Source of the DNA: Doris montereyensis
Taxonomy: Eukaryota; Mollusca; Gastropoda; Nudibranchia; Dorididae
NCBI GenBank assembly: GCA_037039925.1
Contig: JAXRKP010000209.1
Coordinates: 293,501 to 357,500, forward strand
DNA length: 64,000 bases
Direction: 5' to 3'
Shown: positions 52,278 to 63,990 of the stretch, piece after piece
Numbering within the stretch: the first letter of the stretch is position 1
Layout: each line of letters begins with the position of its first letter
Program-made: the position numbers and the translations under genes
The notes under the pieces: model-generated
The model's database searches: none
Told to the model about the DNA's origin: nothing
The model's input: only the letters and a program-made list of their open reading frames with translations

Positions 52278-53425
52278 GTGTGTGTGTACGTGTATGTGTA
52301 TGTGTGTGTACAGTGTGTATGTGTGTGTGTACGTGTATGTTTATGTGTGTGTGTACGTGTATGTGTATGTGTGTACGTGTACGTGTTTGTTTATGTGTGT
52401 GTGTGTGTACGTGTATGTGTGTGTGTGTGTACGTGTATGTGTATGTGAATGTACATGTATGTGTGTGTGTGTATGTGTATGTGTGTGTACGTGTATGTGT
52501 ATGTGTGTGTACGTGTATGTGTATGTGTGTGTACGTGTATGTGGATGTCCATTGTGTGTGTGTGTGTTTGTGTATGTGTGTACGTGTATGTGTGTGTACG
52601 TGTGTGTATGTGTATGTGTGTGTGTACGTGTATGTGTGTGTGTACGTGTACGTGTGTGTGTATGTGTGTGTGTGTGTGTGTGTGTACGTGTGTGTATGTG
52701 TATGTGTGTGTGTGTATGTGTATGTGTGTGTACGTGTCATGTGTGTGTGTGTGTGTGTGTTTAGTGTACGTGTATGTGTATGTGTGTGTACGTGTATGTG
52801 TGTACGTGTATGATGTGTGTGTGTACGTGTACGTGTATTGTTTGAATGTACGTGTATGTGTGTACGTGTTTGTGTGTGTGTTTACGTGTGTGTGTGTATG
52901 TGTGTGTACGTGTATGTGTGTGTATGTGTGTGTGTTTACGTGTTTGTGTGTGTACGTGTATGTGTGTGTGTGTACGTGTATGTGTGTGTATGACGTGTGT
53001 GTGTGTGTACGTGTTTGTTTATGAATGTGTACGTGTATGTGTGTGTGTGTGTGTATGTGTGTGTGTGTATGTGTACTTAGGATGTGTGTGTGTGTGTGTA
53101 CGTGTACGTGTGTGTACGTGTATGTGTGTGTACGTGTACGTGTACGTGTACGTGTGTGTGTGTGTGTGTACGTGTACGTGTACGTGTACGTGTACGTGTA
53201 CGTGTACGTGTGTGTGTGTGTGTACATGTACGTGTGTGTGTGTATGTCACGTGTACGTGTACGTGTGTGTGAGAAAAACTAAGACGTGTATGTCATTGTA
53301 GAAGAACTAATATGTGTGTAAATGTACGTGTGTGTGTGTGTGTCATGTGTGTGTGTGTGTAAATGTACGTGTGTGTGTGTAGTGTTTACGTGTGTGTGTA
53401 TACATGTACGTGTGTGTGTTTTGTT
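52278..53425. repeat. 1.15-kb TG repeat with TACG and TATG variants
   Basis: A long alternating pyrimidine-purine tract made of TGTG runs broken by ACG and ATG steps, such as TGTACGTGTATGTGTGTG, with a purer ACGTGT stretch near 53,140-53,215. It is open in several frames as Val-Cys or Thr-His polymers, which are not genes. Alternating TG/CG sequence of this length can adopt Z-DNA. Confidence 0.95.
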
Positions 53426-53785
53426 TTCGGTCTCACTTTATTTGTCATTGTCAATGTCAGTCAGGTTGTTTTTTGTTTGTTTGTCGTTTTTAAGATTTCC
53501 ATTCAGCACAAGTGTGGCCATGTGACACTTTTGCTCATCGATCCATCACATCATTCTTTGTTCAAATTGTAAGTTTTAGTAGATGTGACTATATTATAAT
53601 GATATCACATGGTTTTGAAAACGAAAATCTATGTTGAACATGAATAAAGTGTTTGGAAACACTTCTTGAGTTTGTAACTTTATTCCCATGTGGGAGTTAA
53701 CAAAAATAAAATTGTATAACATTTGGTGTGTGGTAGTTTAACATAATTATATTGGTTGGGGACACCCCCCCCCATGTTTGATCTG

Positions 53786-54130
53786 GGGGACACGGTGATC
53801 CAGAGGTCAGGTGTCAGCCTATGAACTAAAAGTAAAAGATCGTTGGTTCCCTAAAGGTTTCAGGTCCTGACAGGTTGACAATTTTTCTGGAAGTTTTTTA
53901 AAATTTTGATGTAAAAAGATCCAGGTAGGTGGATCGACACCTAATCCCATCGGAGAAGGACAATATATACGAGTAGGTCCCGTGTGCAGATCACAACATA
54001 CAGTGCACGTTAAAGATCCATTGACTGTTTACAGGGCAGTTCGGGCACATTTTAAAATCCTACTCAAAACCCCGACGTGGTCTTAGTTGTGGATTTGGGT
54101 AAAGTCAAATCAAATCAAATCAAATCAAAT
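53786..54130 (+). mobile_element. tRNA-derived SINE with an AAATC tail
   Basis: The head GGGGACACGGTGATCCAGAGG (A-box-like TGATCCAGAGG) and the downstream GTTGGTTCCC (B-box-like) suggest a pol III promoter. The body contains CCCATCGGAGAAGGAC, GTGTGCAGATCACAACAT, CACGTTAAAGATCC and CTGTTTACAGGGCAGTTC. The tail is a run of CAAAT units at 54,105-54,130. A second copy lies at 26,271-26,547 on the minus strand, and a 41-bp head fragment at 59,568-59,608. Confidence 0.75.
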
Positions 54131-56390
54131 AATAAACCAAGTTTAAATTAGTAAGATGAGGAGTAAATATAATACGGTTATAATGATTGTCATAATCAAT
54201 GTGATGCGTGTTTTTCTATCAAATTTTATCCGTTGACAAAAGCATACATTCATTTATTAATCACATTAAAATGCAAATTAAGAAGATCTTTTGAAATTCG
54301 TTCCCATTTTAAATTCTTATATCTGTGGCTCCTCTTATTGGACGGTTTTTCTTTAACTTCCCCGTTATGGCACTTGTAACCAACACAATGCATATATATT
54401 CTTGACTGCGTTAGTTTACTAAAGCCAAGCTAAGTGAGAAGGGCCAATTCCCTTATTTGAAACCACAGCCTGTGCCTGGTCATGGCATGAATGTAGGCCA
54501 AAGCATGGACATGGATGGACGTTGTCTGTGACGTCATTTCTTCTATACATTTCTATGTTAACATTAACATTGGGGCATTTGGTGAATTTCCTTGACGAAG
54601 GCTTATTGTGTAGGCCTATTTACTTGGAATTTAAATACAGCCTACATTTCTATTTGTGGGAGTATGGGGTATATATGCTAAGCCTGGATTTGCTATCTGG
54701 GATGAGGACTAGCTCCTGGGCTTCGGTGAGCTGGGTCTATCACTTAATTTAATTCAGTTGAATATAATAATGTTGTTTCATGAATGAGCGCATATTGGTG
54801 GATGTCCTTTGCGTACGTTTTATTTTTTGCGTTTTTTGAGGATATTTTTTTTGTTTTATTGTACTTGATAATGAATGACTGTTCCGGCAACAAGTAACCA
54901 TCACTCAGGGAGGAGTTAAGCAAATCAATTATGCGAAATATCGGAGCGAAGAAACTACGTTTGACAACAATACCACTACATTTCAATGCTTATTCTTATT
55001 CTTATTTAAAGAAAAAAAGAAAGAATCCAAATAAAACAACAAAATAAGTCAAACATCAAACTACATGTTATACGACATTATACGACAAAACACAAGAATA
55101 ATAATAACAAACCAATTCGTAAGAAAACAAATCCAAAACAAAGCAAGATAAAACAAGACAAATGAATAACAACAAACTAACAATAACATTAATAACAACA
55201 GTGACAGCAACAACGATGACAGCAACAACACAAGAACAAGAACAACAACAACAACAACAACAACAATAAGTGATATAAAGCACGCACGTACATTTTTCAT
55301 GGGTCTGTGTTTCTAACTACAATCTGCAGCCATGCGGATGAGAGAATATGTTGACTTTAAAACATGTTTTGATTGGACTTTAAGTTCATACAGTTTGAGG
55401 ATGTTATTAACAGCAAGAGCAGGGAGACGAACAACGTTGTAGACACTCGGACAGAAATCGGAATTCGCTTTCTTGAGTGAATTCCTTTGATTTCGATCTT
55501 TGTATCCTCTGATTTTGTTAGGTACATGACTTTTAATCGATTTTAACATTGCTTTACTAATAGTAGTTTACGTAACACTAACACACGTCCTCTTGCGCAA
55601 GCATTCTAAAGAATGGGATATCATATTATGTTTTGGTTTGGTGGACGCTACTGGTAGGTTCTATGGCTACTTTTCCTTCCATTTTTGCACATGTCGTTTG
55701 TCTTGCTGTTTGGTTCCTCTTAATGCACCCTGTTAACGAGATGTACTGAAAACAATTTTCAACTAATTTTGTCAAAGAAGAAAATCTGAATAATCGATAA
55801 CCTATTTGGTCAAAGAAAAAAATCTGAATAATTGATGTGTATCAACGCACAAGAATAAGAACATGATTTTAAAATGCTTCGCATAAGCGTTCACGTTATA
55901 AAACAGTGTAAGTGCAGGGATTGATAATAAAATACCCCGTCAAGTTAGTCATTTCTGCGTTGCCCGGTTGACTGTCGTAAATTGTTCATTAATATTTCTA
56001 TTTTATCATTGCGGGAAACATGCCATGAATTTTGTTCCTTATGTAAACAGTTCTCATAAAGCCTGTGCATACGGTAAGGTTTACACTGCCTCTAGGCCAA
56101 ACATTAACTTCTTTTATGTTATTTGCCTAGGAGTTGAGTTAAGTGACTTTCAATGAATTATTGGAAACGTCCTATTGAATAATAAGATAACATGGTAAAA
56201 TTAATCAAATAACCAATACAATACAATGCAAGTTGTTACCGATATTTATGGCTAATCATATATTGTTGAAATGTTTGCCTTAGTTGGCAGTCATCCTATA
56301 ATAGTGGAAACAAGCTTGAAAGTTGGAGGAATACGATTCTCAGTAGTACATATTTCAGTATTCTTTGTCTAATTGAAGAAGGAGGGATCA
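54131..56390. other. No gene recognised; includes a CAA run
   Basis: AT-rich spacer. A (CAA)n run with related AACAA words covers about 55,185-55,268. Minus-strand frames at 54,744-54,986 and 55,313-55,549 have ordinary-looking composition but no recognisable domain; I do not call them genes. Confidence 0.35.
55635..55745 (+). repeat. Dispersed repeat, copy C
   Basis: Third diverged copy of the 48,325-48,440 repeat: GTGGACGCTACTGGTAGGTT, TTTTCCTTCC, GTTTGTCTTGCTGTTTGG, then CTCTTAATGCACCC. Confidence 0.5.
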
Positions 56391-56396
56391 AATGAT

Positions 56397-56947
<551 letters not shown>

Positions 56948-56977
56948 ATATAATAACAATGATAATAACGATAATAA

Positions 56978-57590
56978 TACCTACCAACCCCCCTCCAATA
57001 ATAAACCAAAAAAGTACAATATATATAAACTCTCTATGAAATTAAATAACTTCACGATCCAGCTGTCAGAATCGATTTGCAGTAATAAGTTGTTACTATA
57101 TATAAAGTTTATTGACAAAATCTTCAGAGAATATTATCGAACTAAGACCTTTTAATGTCAAAATGGTTGAATATGATCGACTACGAATATTATCCCTCGA
57201 AACACCATTTTTCTCTCTATGGTTAAGCAAGTTTTGTATAGATTCTTTAAATTCATTTTTCTTCCTAATTCTACCTGTCTTTAATATTTATCCCTCGCTT
57301 ATCTTTCTCTCTCTGTCTAATCAAATCAGTATCTCCCTTCTCTCCCTATCTCTCTCCCTCTCTCTCTGTCTCTCTCTGGTCTCTCTCTCTCTCTCTGTCA
57401 AACCTCTCTAATAGACATATATTTCTCTGATCTCAAACCTATCTAATAATAGACATATATCTCTCTGATACCCAAACCTTCTGGTAATAATAGACATATA
57501 TTTCTCTTTCTATGGTAATAATAGACATATATCTTGGGGATACCCAAACCTGGTACTCTAGACATATATTTCTGGGATCTCTCTCTCTCT

Positions 57591-57658
<68 letters not shown>

Positions 57659-57672
57659 GTCTCCTCTTATTC

Positions 57673-57716
<44 letters not shown>

Positions 57717-58247
57717 TCTCTGTCTCTCTCTTATACCATGCCTACGTTTCTCTCTCTCTCTCGACTCACGCTCTCTGTCTCTGTCTCCCTGGATCTCTCT
57801 CTTCTAATTTCTCTATCTCTCTATATTTTCTCTCTCTCTTCTCTCTCTCTCGCTGTATTGCTCTCATCAATACTTAAAGATGAAAAGATAAAGATGGATT
57901 TATAGTCTGTGTCCTCAAGACTCTCAGGCTCACTCTCAGACATCATCTCTCTCTCTTCCCTCAGGGCCATTCTCTCTCCTCTCAACTCCTTTGGGACCTC
58001 ATTTCTAATCTCTAGGCTGCTTGGTAGTAGGCTACAGTGCTAGGCTGCTAGGTGCTAGGGTACTTGGTGGTAGGGTGCTTGATGCTAGGGTGCTTGGTGC
58101 TAGGGTACTCTCTAGGGTACTTCTCTCTCTCTTGATGTTAGGGTACTTATTTTAGGGTACTTGGTGTTAGGTACTTGGTGTTAGGTACTTGATCTAGGGG
58201 TACTTGGTGCTAGGGTGCTCTCTCTAGGGTACTTGGTGTTCTCTTTC
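56978..58247 (+). repeat. Scrambled duplicate of 58,410-60,550, filled with CT runs
   Basis: Eight anchor blocks occur in the same order as in 58,410-60,550: CCTACCAACCCC (56,980); the block containing AACTTCACGATCCAGCTGTC (57,005-57,076); GTTGTTACTATATATAAAG (57,090); GGTTAAGCAAGTTTTGTA (57,221); the TAATAGACATATAT repeats (57,409-57,560); TTATACCATGCCTACGTTT (57,730); the block with CTCATCAATACTTAAAGATG (57,851-57,915); and the CTTGGTGNTAGGGTAC minisatellite (57,990-58,247). Between anchors, sequence is deleted or replaced by CTCTCT. It is 1.27 kb against 2.1 kb in the intact copy. It is most likely a consensus or assembly artefact. Confidence 0.8.
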
Positions 58248-58409
58248 TATCTGTCTCCTCTCTATATTTGTCTCTTTCTTTATATTTGATTCATTTTTTC
58301 ATTTATTTGTAACATAATCCAATGCTTGGTTTTATTCACATTTATAGTGTCAGCTACCAGTCGTATTTAGTTAGTTGGTCTGTCAAAAACGACATTCATG
58401 GTATGAATG

Positions 58410-59160
58410 TCATACCTACCAACCCCTATGGTGCTTGGTGGTAGGGTGCTCCAAGCTGTCTCAACAATTAAAGAATGACAACTTAAACAATTTCAAAGGA
58501 ATCACATATAATAACTTTTGGACCAAGTCTTAAATCAAACCAAACTAAACCATGAACTAAACCAAAAAAAAGTACAATATATATAAACTCTCTATGAAAT
58601 TAAATAACTTCACGATCCAGCTGTCAGAATCGATTGCTTGGTAAACAAGTATCGATCTTCTGGTTTAAGCACGTCATCAATACCGACGGTAATCGTTAAA
58701 ACTCTTGAGTTGTTACTATATATAAAGTTTATTGACAAAAGACGCATAATTTGATTAACTCTTCAGAGAATAGTGGAAACACGACTTCAATTTCTGGCAA
58801 TTGAACTAAGACCTTAATGTCAAAATGGTTGACTAAGTGCTGGCTATGCTTGCTGTTGATTTAGGCTCGATTTCCGACTACGAATATTTTATACAGACTA
58901 AGTATCCCCCCCCCTTCCCCTCCTCTTATCCCAACGAAACACCATTTTTCTCACCCTGTCCGCGAATGGTTAAGCAAGTTTTGTAGATTCTTTAAATTTA
59001 TTAGGCTACTTCCTAATTCATACCTGTCTTTAATATTGTTGATTTCTTTGGATTTACCTGGACCAAGGCGCTTATGGCCCTTTTGATGGACAAGGAAGGG
59101 GTGGCGGCATATGCCAAATAATCAAATCTTTATCACCCCTAACCCCTAACCCCTATGCCT
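58410..59160. other. Non-repetitive sequence, intact counterpart of the scrambled copy
   Basis: No gene recognised. This is the clean version of 56,978-57,300. A C-run occurs at 58,906-58,914, and a telomere-like patch near 59,138. Confidence 0.5.
59138..59158. repeat. Short interstitial telomere-like run
   Basis: Three consecutive CCCCTAA-like units (CCCCTAACCCCTAACCCCTA). This is one base longer per unit than the metazoan CCCTAA repeat. It is too short to be a telomere. Confidence 0.5.
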
Positions 59161-59176
59161 GCCCCCCTCCCTCCCT

Positions 59177-59530
59177 GGTATGGTAATAATAGACATATAT
59201 TTATTGGGATACCCAAACCTGGTATGGTAATAATAGACATATATTTATTGGCATACCCAAACCTGGTATGGTAATAATAGACATATATTTATTGCGATAC
59301 CCAAACCTGGTATGGTAATAATAGACATATATTTATTGCGATACCCAAACCTGGTATGGTAATAATAGACATATATTTATTGGGATACCCAAACCTGGTA
59401 TGGTAATAATAGACATATATTTATTGGGATACCCAAACCTGGTATGGTAATAATAGACATATATTTATTGGGATACCCAAACCTGGTATGGTAATAATAG
59501 ACATATATTTATTGAGATACCCAAACCTGG
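59177..59530 (+). repeat. Minisatellite, eight units of 44 bp
   Basis: Eight almost identical units. Each starts GGTATGGTAATAATAGAC, continues with ATATATTTATTG, and ends with ATACCCAAACCT. Eight units span 352 bp exactly. The only variation is at the GG/GC/GCG/GAG site before ATACCC. Confidence 0.95.
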
Positions 59531-59567
59531 TCGAAATGAAGGTAAAAGTTTGGAAATTCTGTGTACG

Positions 59568-59608
59568 GTTGAGAGGCCGACACCTTGCCTCTGGACTACC
59601 GTGTCCCC
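59568..59608 (-). mobile_element. SINE head fragment
   Basis: Minus-strand GGGACACGGTAGTCCAGAGG followed by CAAGGTGTCGGCC matches the head of the SINE at 53,786. Only about 41 bp remain, directly after the 44-bp minisatellite. Confidence 0.6.
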
Positions 59609-59609
59609 T

Positions 59610-60295
59610 CCCTTTATAAAGGAGAATAATAACCACAAAAAAAGAAACGACCATTAACAAAAATGTATGCTGATGTGTGTTTTTTTGTCGATATTAAATA
59701 TTCCATTATTTATTATACATGGTGAGACCGATCGATTTTTACTTTAATGGATAGATATTAAATTACATTATCTTATCATATCTTTTTTCATGTTATCTTA
59801 TCTTATGTCGATATAAGCTGTTGATATATTATACCATGCCTACGTTTCATAGACATACCGATCGATAGCGATGCGATTTTGAGTAAATAAAAAGGAAAGT
59901 ACGACATCCAAAATAAGGTAAAGATGTAATTATGGTCTTGTTTAATTAATACTGCTATCACGCAGGTAGTTATCAAAGTTGTCTGTGTGGATATCATCTG
60001 TTATTGTAATTTGCCTCTGTCTTAATAAGTGATACTCCAGAAAATGATATATATGTATATATGTATGCAAAACGTGATCACTCTTGATGCACCAAGTTCT
60101 TACAGTGCTGTTAAGGTATCGCTGTATTGCTCTCATCAATACTTAAAGATGAAAAGATAAAGATGGATTTATAGTCTGTGTCCCCGCACAATTGCAGGCT
60201 CACCGACTGTACATCATTTACCTCCCCCACCCCAGCAGGCCATTCCACCCAAAGTCCTTCTTAACTCCTTTGGGACCAATACATTTCAACAATCT
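59610..60295. other. No gene recognised
   Basis: AT-rich spacer between two minisatellites. It includes the blocks duplicated in scrambled form at 57,730 and 57,851. Confidence 0.5.
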
Positions 60296-61856
60296 CTTAG
60301 GCTGCTTGGTAGTAGGCTGCTAGGTGCTAGGCTGCTAGGTGCTAGGGTACTTGGTGGTAGGGTGCTTGATGCTAGGGTGCTTGGTGCTAGGGTACTTGGT
60401 GTTAGGGTACTTGGTGTTAGGGTACTTGATGTTAGGTTTTTGGTTTTAGGGTACTTGGTGTTAGGGTACTTGGTGTTAGGGTACTTGATGCTAGGGTACT
60501 TGGTTTTAGGGTGCTTGGTGTTAGGGTACTTGGTGTTAAGGTGCTTGGTGTTAGGGGGTGCTTGGTGTAAGGGCACTTGGTGGTAGGGTGCTTGGTGAAA
60601 GGGTGCTTGGTGTTAGGGTGCTTGGTGTTAGGGTACTTGGTGTTAGGGTACTTGGTGTTAGGTGCTTGGTGTTAGGGTGCTTGGTGTAAGGGCACTTGGT
60701 GGTAGGGTGCTTGGTGGTAGGGTACGTTGGTGTTAGGGTGCTGTTTGATGTTAGGGTACTTGGTGTTAGGGTGCAAGGTGTTAGGGTACTTGGTGCTAGG
60801 GTGCTTGGTGGTAGGGTGCTTGGTGTTAGGGTGCTTGGTGGTAGGGTACTTGGTGCTATGGTGCTTGGTGGTAGGGTGCTTGGTGCTAGGCTGCTAGGTA
60901 CCAGGCTGCTAGGTACTAGGCTGCTTGGTACTAGACTGCTTGATACTAGGCTGCTTGGTACTAGGCTGCTTGGTACTAGACTGCTTGGTACTAGGCTGCT
61001 TGGTACTAGGCTGCTTGGTACTAACACTCTAACAAGATCTTTTCTACATATACTAGGCTGCTTGGTACTAGGCTGCTTGGTGATAGGCTACTTGGTACTA
61101 GGCTGCTTGGTACTAGACTGCTTGGTACTAGACTGCTTGGTACTAGACTTAATTTGATACTAGACTGCTTGGTACTAGACTGCTTGGTACTAGGCTGCTT
61201 GGTACTAGGCTGCTTGGTGCTAGGCTGCTTGGTGCTAGACTGCTTGGTACTAGACTGCTTGGTACTAGACTGTTTGGTACTAAGCTGCTTGGTACTAGAC
61301 TGCTTGGTACTAGACTGCTTGGTACTAGGCTGCTTGGTACTAGACTGCTTGGTACTAGGCTGCTTGGTACTAGGCTGCTTGGTGATAGGCTTTACTTGGT
61401 ACTAGACTGCTTGGCACTAGACTGCTTGGTACTAAGCTGCTTGGTACTAGACTGCTTGGTACTTAGACTGCTTGGTACTAGGCTGCTTGGTACTAGACTG
61501 GCTTGGTACTAGACTGCTTGGTACTAGACTGCTTGGTACTAGGCTGCTTGGTGCTAGGCTGCTTAGTACTAGAAGCTGCTTGGTACTAACTGCTTGGTAC
61601 TAGGCTGCTTGGTACTAGGCTGCTTGGTACTAGGCTGCTTGGTGATAGGCTACTTGGTACTAGGCTGCTTGGTACTAGGCTACTTGGTACTAGGCTGCTT
61701 GGTACTAGGCTGCTTGGTTCTAGGCTGCTTGGTACTAGGCTGCTTGGTACTAGACTGCTTGGTACTAGGCTGCTTGGTATTAGTTTATGTTTGGTACTAG
61801 GCTGCTTGGTACTAGGCTTGGTGCTAGGCTGTTTGGTACTAGGCTGCTTGGTACTA
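60296..61856 (+). repeat. Minisatellite of about 100 units of 15 bp
   Basis: Two related unit types. CTTGGTGTTAGGGTG/A dominates from 60,296 to about 60,885, and CTTGGTACTAGGCTG (or AGACTG) dominates from about 60,885 to 61,856. Because 15 is a multiple of three, long ORFs exist on both strands (for example 60,551-61,027 minus and 60,696-61,157 plus); they are not genes. A non-repeat insert AACACTCTAACAAGATC lies at 61,023 and recurs at the array's right edge (61,855). Confidence 0.95.
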
Positions 61857-61869
61857 ACACTCTAACAAG

Positions 61870-62040
61870 ATCTTTTTCTACATGGTAGCTAGGGTACTCA
61901 TTTACATCTGAGTCAAAATAGGAAAGAACAGTAACGTACCTCCCCTAAGAGTACAGCATTGTGGTAAGAAGAAAAAACCCACCTGTGCCAGCAATGGGGT
62001 TTGAATCAGTGTCGCTGTGATTACATAGCAAACAAAACAA
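61870..62040. other. Spacer with a tRNA-like B-box on the minus strand
   Basis: The minus strand contains GATTCAAACCCC near 61,997-62,010, a B-box-like sequence of the kind seen in tRNA-derived SINE heads. No A-box could be placed with confidence. Confidence 0.25.
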
Positions 62041-62044
62041 GCTA

Positions 62045-63193
62045 CGGTTACTTCAAGCTACAACGTGATTACAAACTCACAAATCAGCTAACAAATCAAA
62101 TCACATCACTAGGCTACAACGTGATTACAAACTCACAACACTACGGTTCAGCTACAACATGATTACAAACTCACAACACTACAAACAGCAGACAAAGTTG
62201 ATTACAAACTCACAACATTACGGTAACGTGATTGCAAGCTCACAACACTACGGTTCAGCTACAACGTTGATTACAAACTCACAACACTACGTGTTCAGCT
62301 ACAACATGATTACAAACTCACAACATTACGGTTCATTTACAATTTGATTACAAACTCACAACATTACGATGAATTCAAGCTACAATTTAACTTTATGATT
62401 TAAACTCACAACACTACGGTTCAGCTATAACAAACTCACAACACTACGGTTCAGCTACAACGTGATTACAAGCTCACAACACTACGGTCAGCTACAACGT
62501 GATTACAAACTCACAACATTACGGTTCAGCTACAACGTGATTACAAACTCACAACACTACGGTTCAGCTACTAACGTGATTACAAACTCACAACACTACG
62601 GTTCAGCTACAACGTGATTACAAACTCACAACACTACGGTTCAGCTACAACGTGATTACAAACTCACAACACTACGGTTCAGCTACAACGTGATTACAAA
62701 CTCACAACACTACGCTTCAGCTACAACGTGATTACAAACTCACAACATTACGGTTCAGCTACAACGTGATTACAAACTCACAACATTACGGTTCAGCTAC
62801 AACGTGATTACAAACTCACAACACTACGGTTCAGCTACAACGTGATTACAAACTCACAACGCTACGCGCTATCAAGCTCACAACAACGTGATTACAAACT
62901 CAAAACACTACGGTTCAGCTACAACGTGATTACAAGCTCACAACACTACGGTTCAGCTACAACGTGATTACAAACTCGCAACACTACGGTTCAGCTATAA
63001 CGTGATTACAAACTCGCAGCATTACGGTTCAGCTACAACGTGATTACAAACTCACAACGCTACGGTTCAGCTACAACGTGATTACAAACTCACAACGCTA
63101 CGGTTCAGCTATAACGTGATTACAAGCTCACAACATAACGGTTCAGCTACAACTTGATTACAAGCTCACAACACTACGGTTCAGCTACAACAC
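62045..63193 (+). repeat. Minisatellite of about 30 units of 38 bp
   Basis: The unit starts GGTTCAGCTACAACGTG, continues ATTACAAACTCAC and ends AACACTAC. The left edge is irregular (partial and rearranged units to about 62,420), while the centre (62,500-62,870) is regular. Variants include CATTAC for CACTAC and AAGCTC for AAACTC. Confidence 0.95.
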
Positions 63194-63194
63194 T

Positions 63195-63825
63195 TCCAAC
63201 TTATAAAACCTATTTAATGTAAGTATACAAACAGTGAAGCAAGGGACATATCGAAAGTGGTGAATGTGCTCATGAAATAAATACAATTTTGAATGGCCTC
63301 ATGAGGCAGGGCCGCCACGAGAACTTAAATATGCTGGTGCAAGAATAGTTCAGCCCCCCTCCCCACACGCAGTCAGTATGTGAAGGTAGAGATGAAGGGC
63401 ATATACTATTTGTATATTTTATCCTCTCATACTCATCTAGCCTCACAGTTCATCCCCCTCCCCGCCCCTGCAAACAAAACTAATACCCCCATCATCCCAA
63501 AGACTCCATGGGTCCCAGGCAATGCATCTATTTCTGACTGGGAGGCAAAGTTGCCCCTCCCCCTCCCCCCACCCCACCTCCTTCTCGGTGAGCATGTTTA
63601 CTATGTATTATAAAGAAAGACAAATACAAAGGATGAAATAATAATAACAACAACAACAAAAACAAAAAAGAATCAAACTTGCAACCGTTTGCCCCATCGG
63701 AAAACCATTCGTCTCGCCATGAAAAAGTTGAGCGTCGATGGTGTGATTCTGACCAGTGCCCAATACGTCGATACAGGTTGTATTTATTTCTGTTTACTTT
63801 ATCTTTATTTGTTAAAACTTTGTTT
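63195..63825. other. No gene recognised; contains a short dispersed repeat piece
   Basis: 63,228-63,260 (ACAAACAGTGAAGCAAGGG, then CATATCGAAAGTG) matches the start of the SINE-like element at 8,336-8,370. C-rich patches occur at 63,353-63,362 and 63,555-63,580. No coding exon recognised. Confidence 0.4.
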
Positions 63826-63990
63826 ACATCGTTCCTTTGTTTTCTGTTTAGCCGATTTGGTCCCTTTATTAATTTGTTAAAAATATCTCTTTGTTTTATG
63901 TTTACATCCCTTTGTTTTCTGTTTATGAGTCCCTTTGTTTTCTGTTTACATCCCTTTGTTTTCTGTTTACATCCTCTTGTTTCTGTTTAA
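63826..63990 (+). repeat. Short tandem repeat of about 21 bp at the window edge
   Basis: Repeated CATCCCTTTGTTTTCTGTTT units with variants, about five to seven copies, running to the end of the window; it may continue beyond it. Confidence 0.8.

Noticed and set aside
52187..53301. Cys-Val and Thr-His rich ORFs up to 278 codons
   Set aside because: They are open on both strands only because the TG/TACG repeat lacks stop codons; there is no signal, domain or splice evidence.
60286..61800. Periodic ORFs (VLGCL or PSTLT repeats) on both strands
   Set aside because: A 15-bp minisatellite keeps frames open. Equivalent ORFs on both strands and no flanking gene structure argue against coding.
62045..63193. 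CRISPR-like array
   Set aside because: Units of 38 bp follow directly with no spacers, and the genome is eukaryotic. It is a minisatellite.
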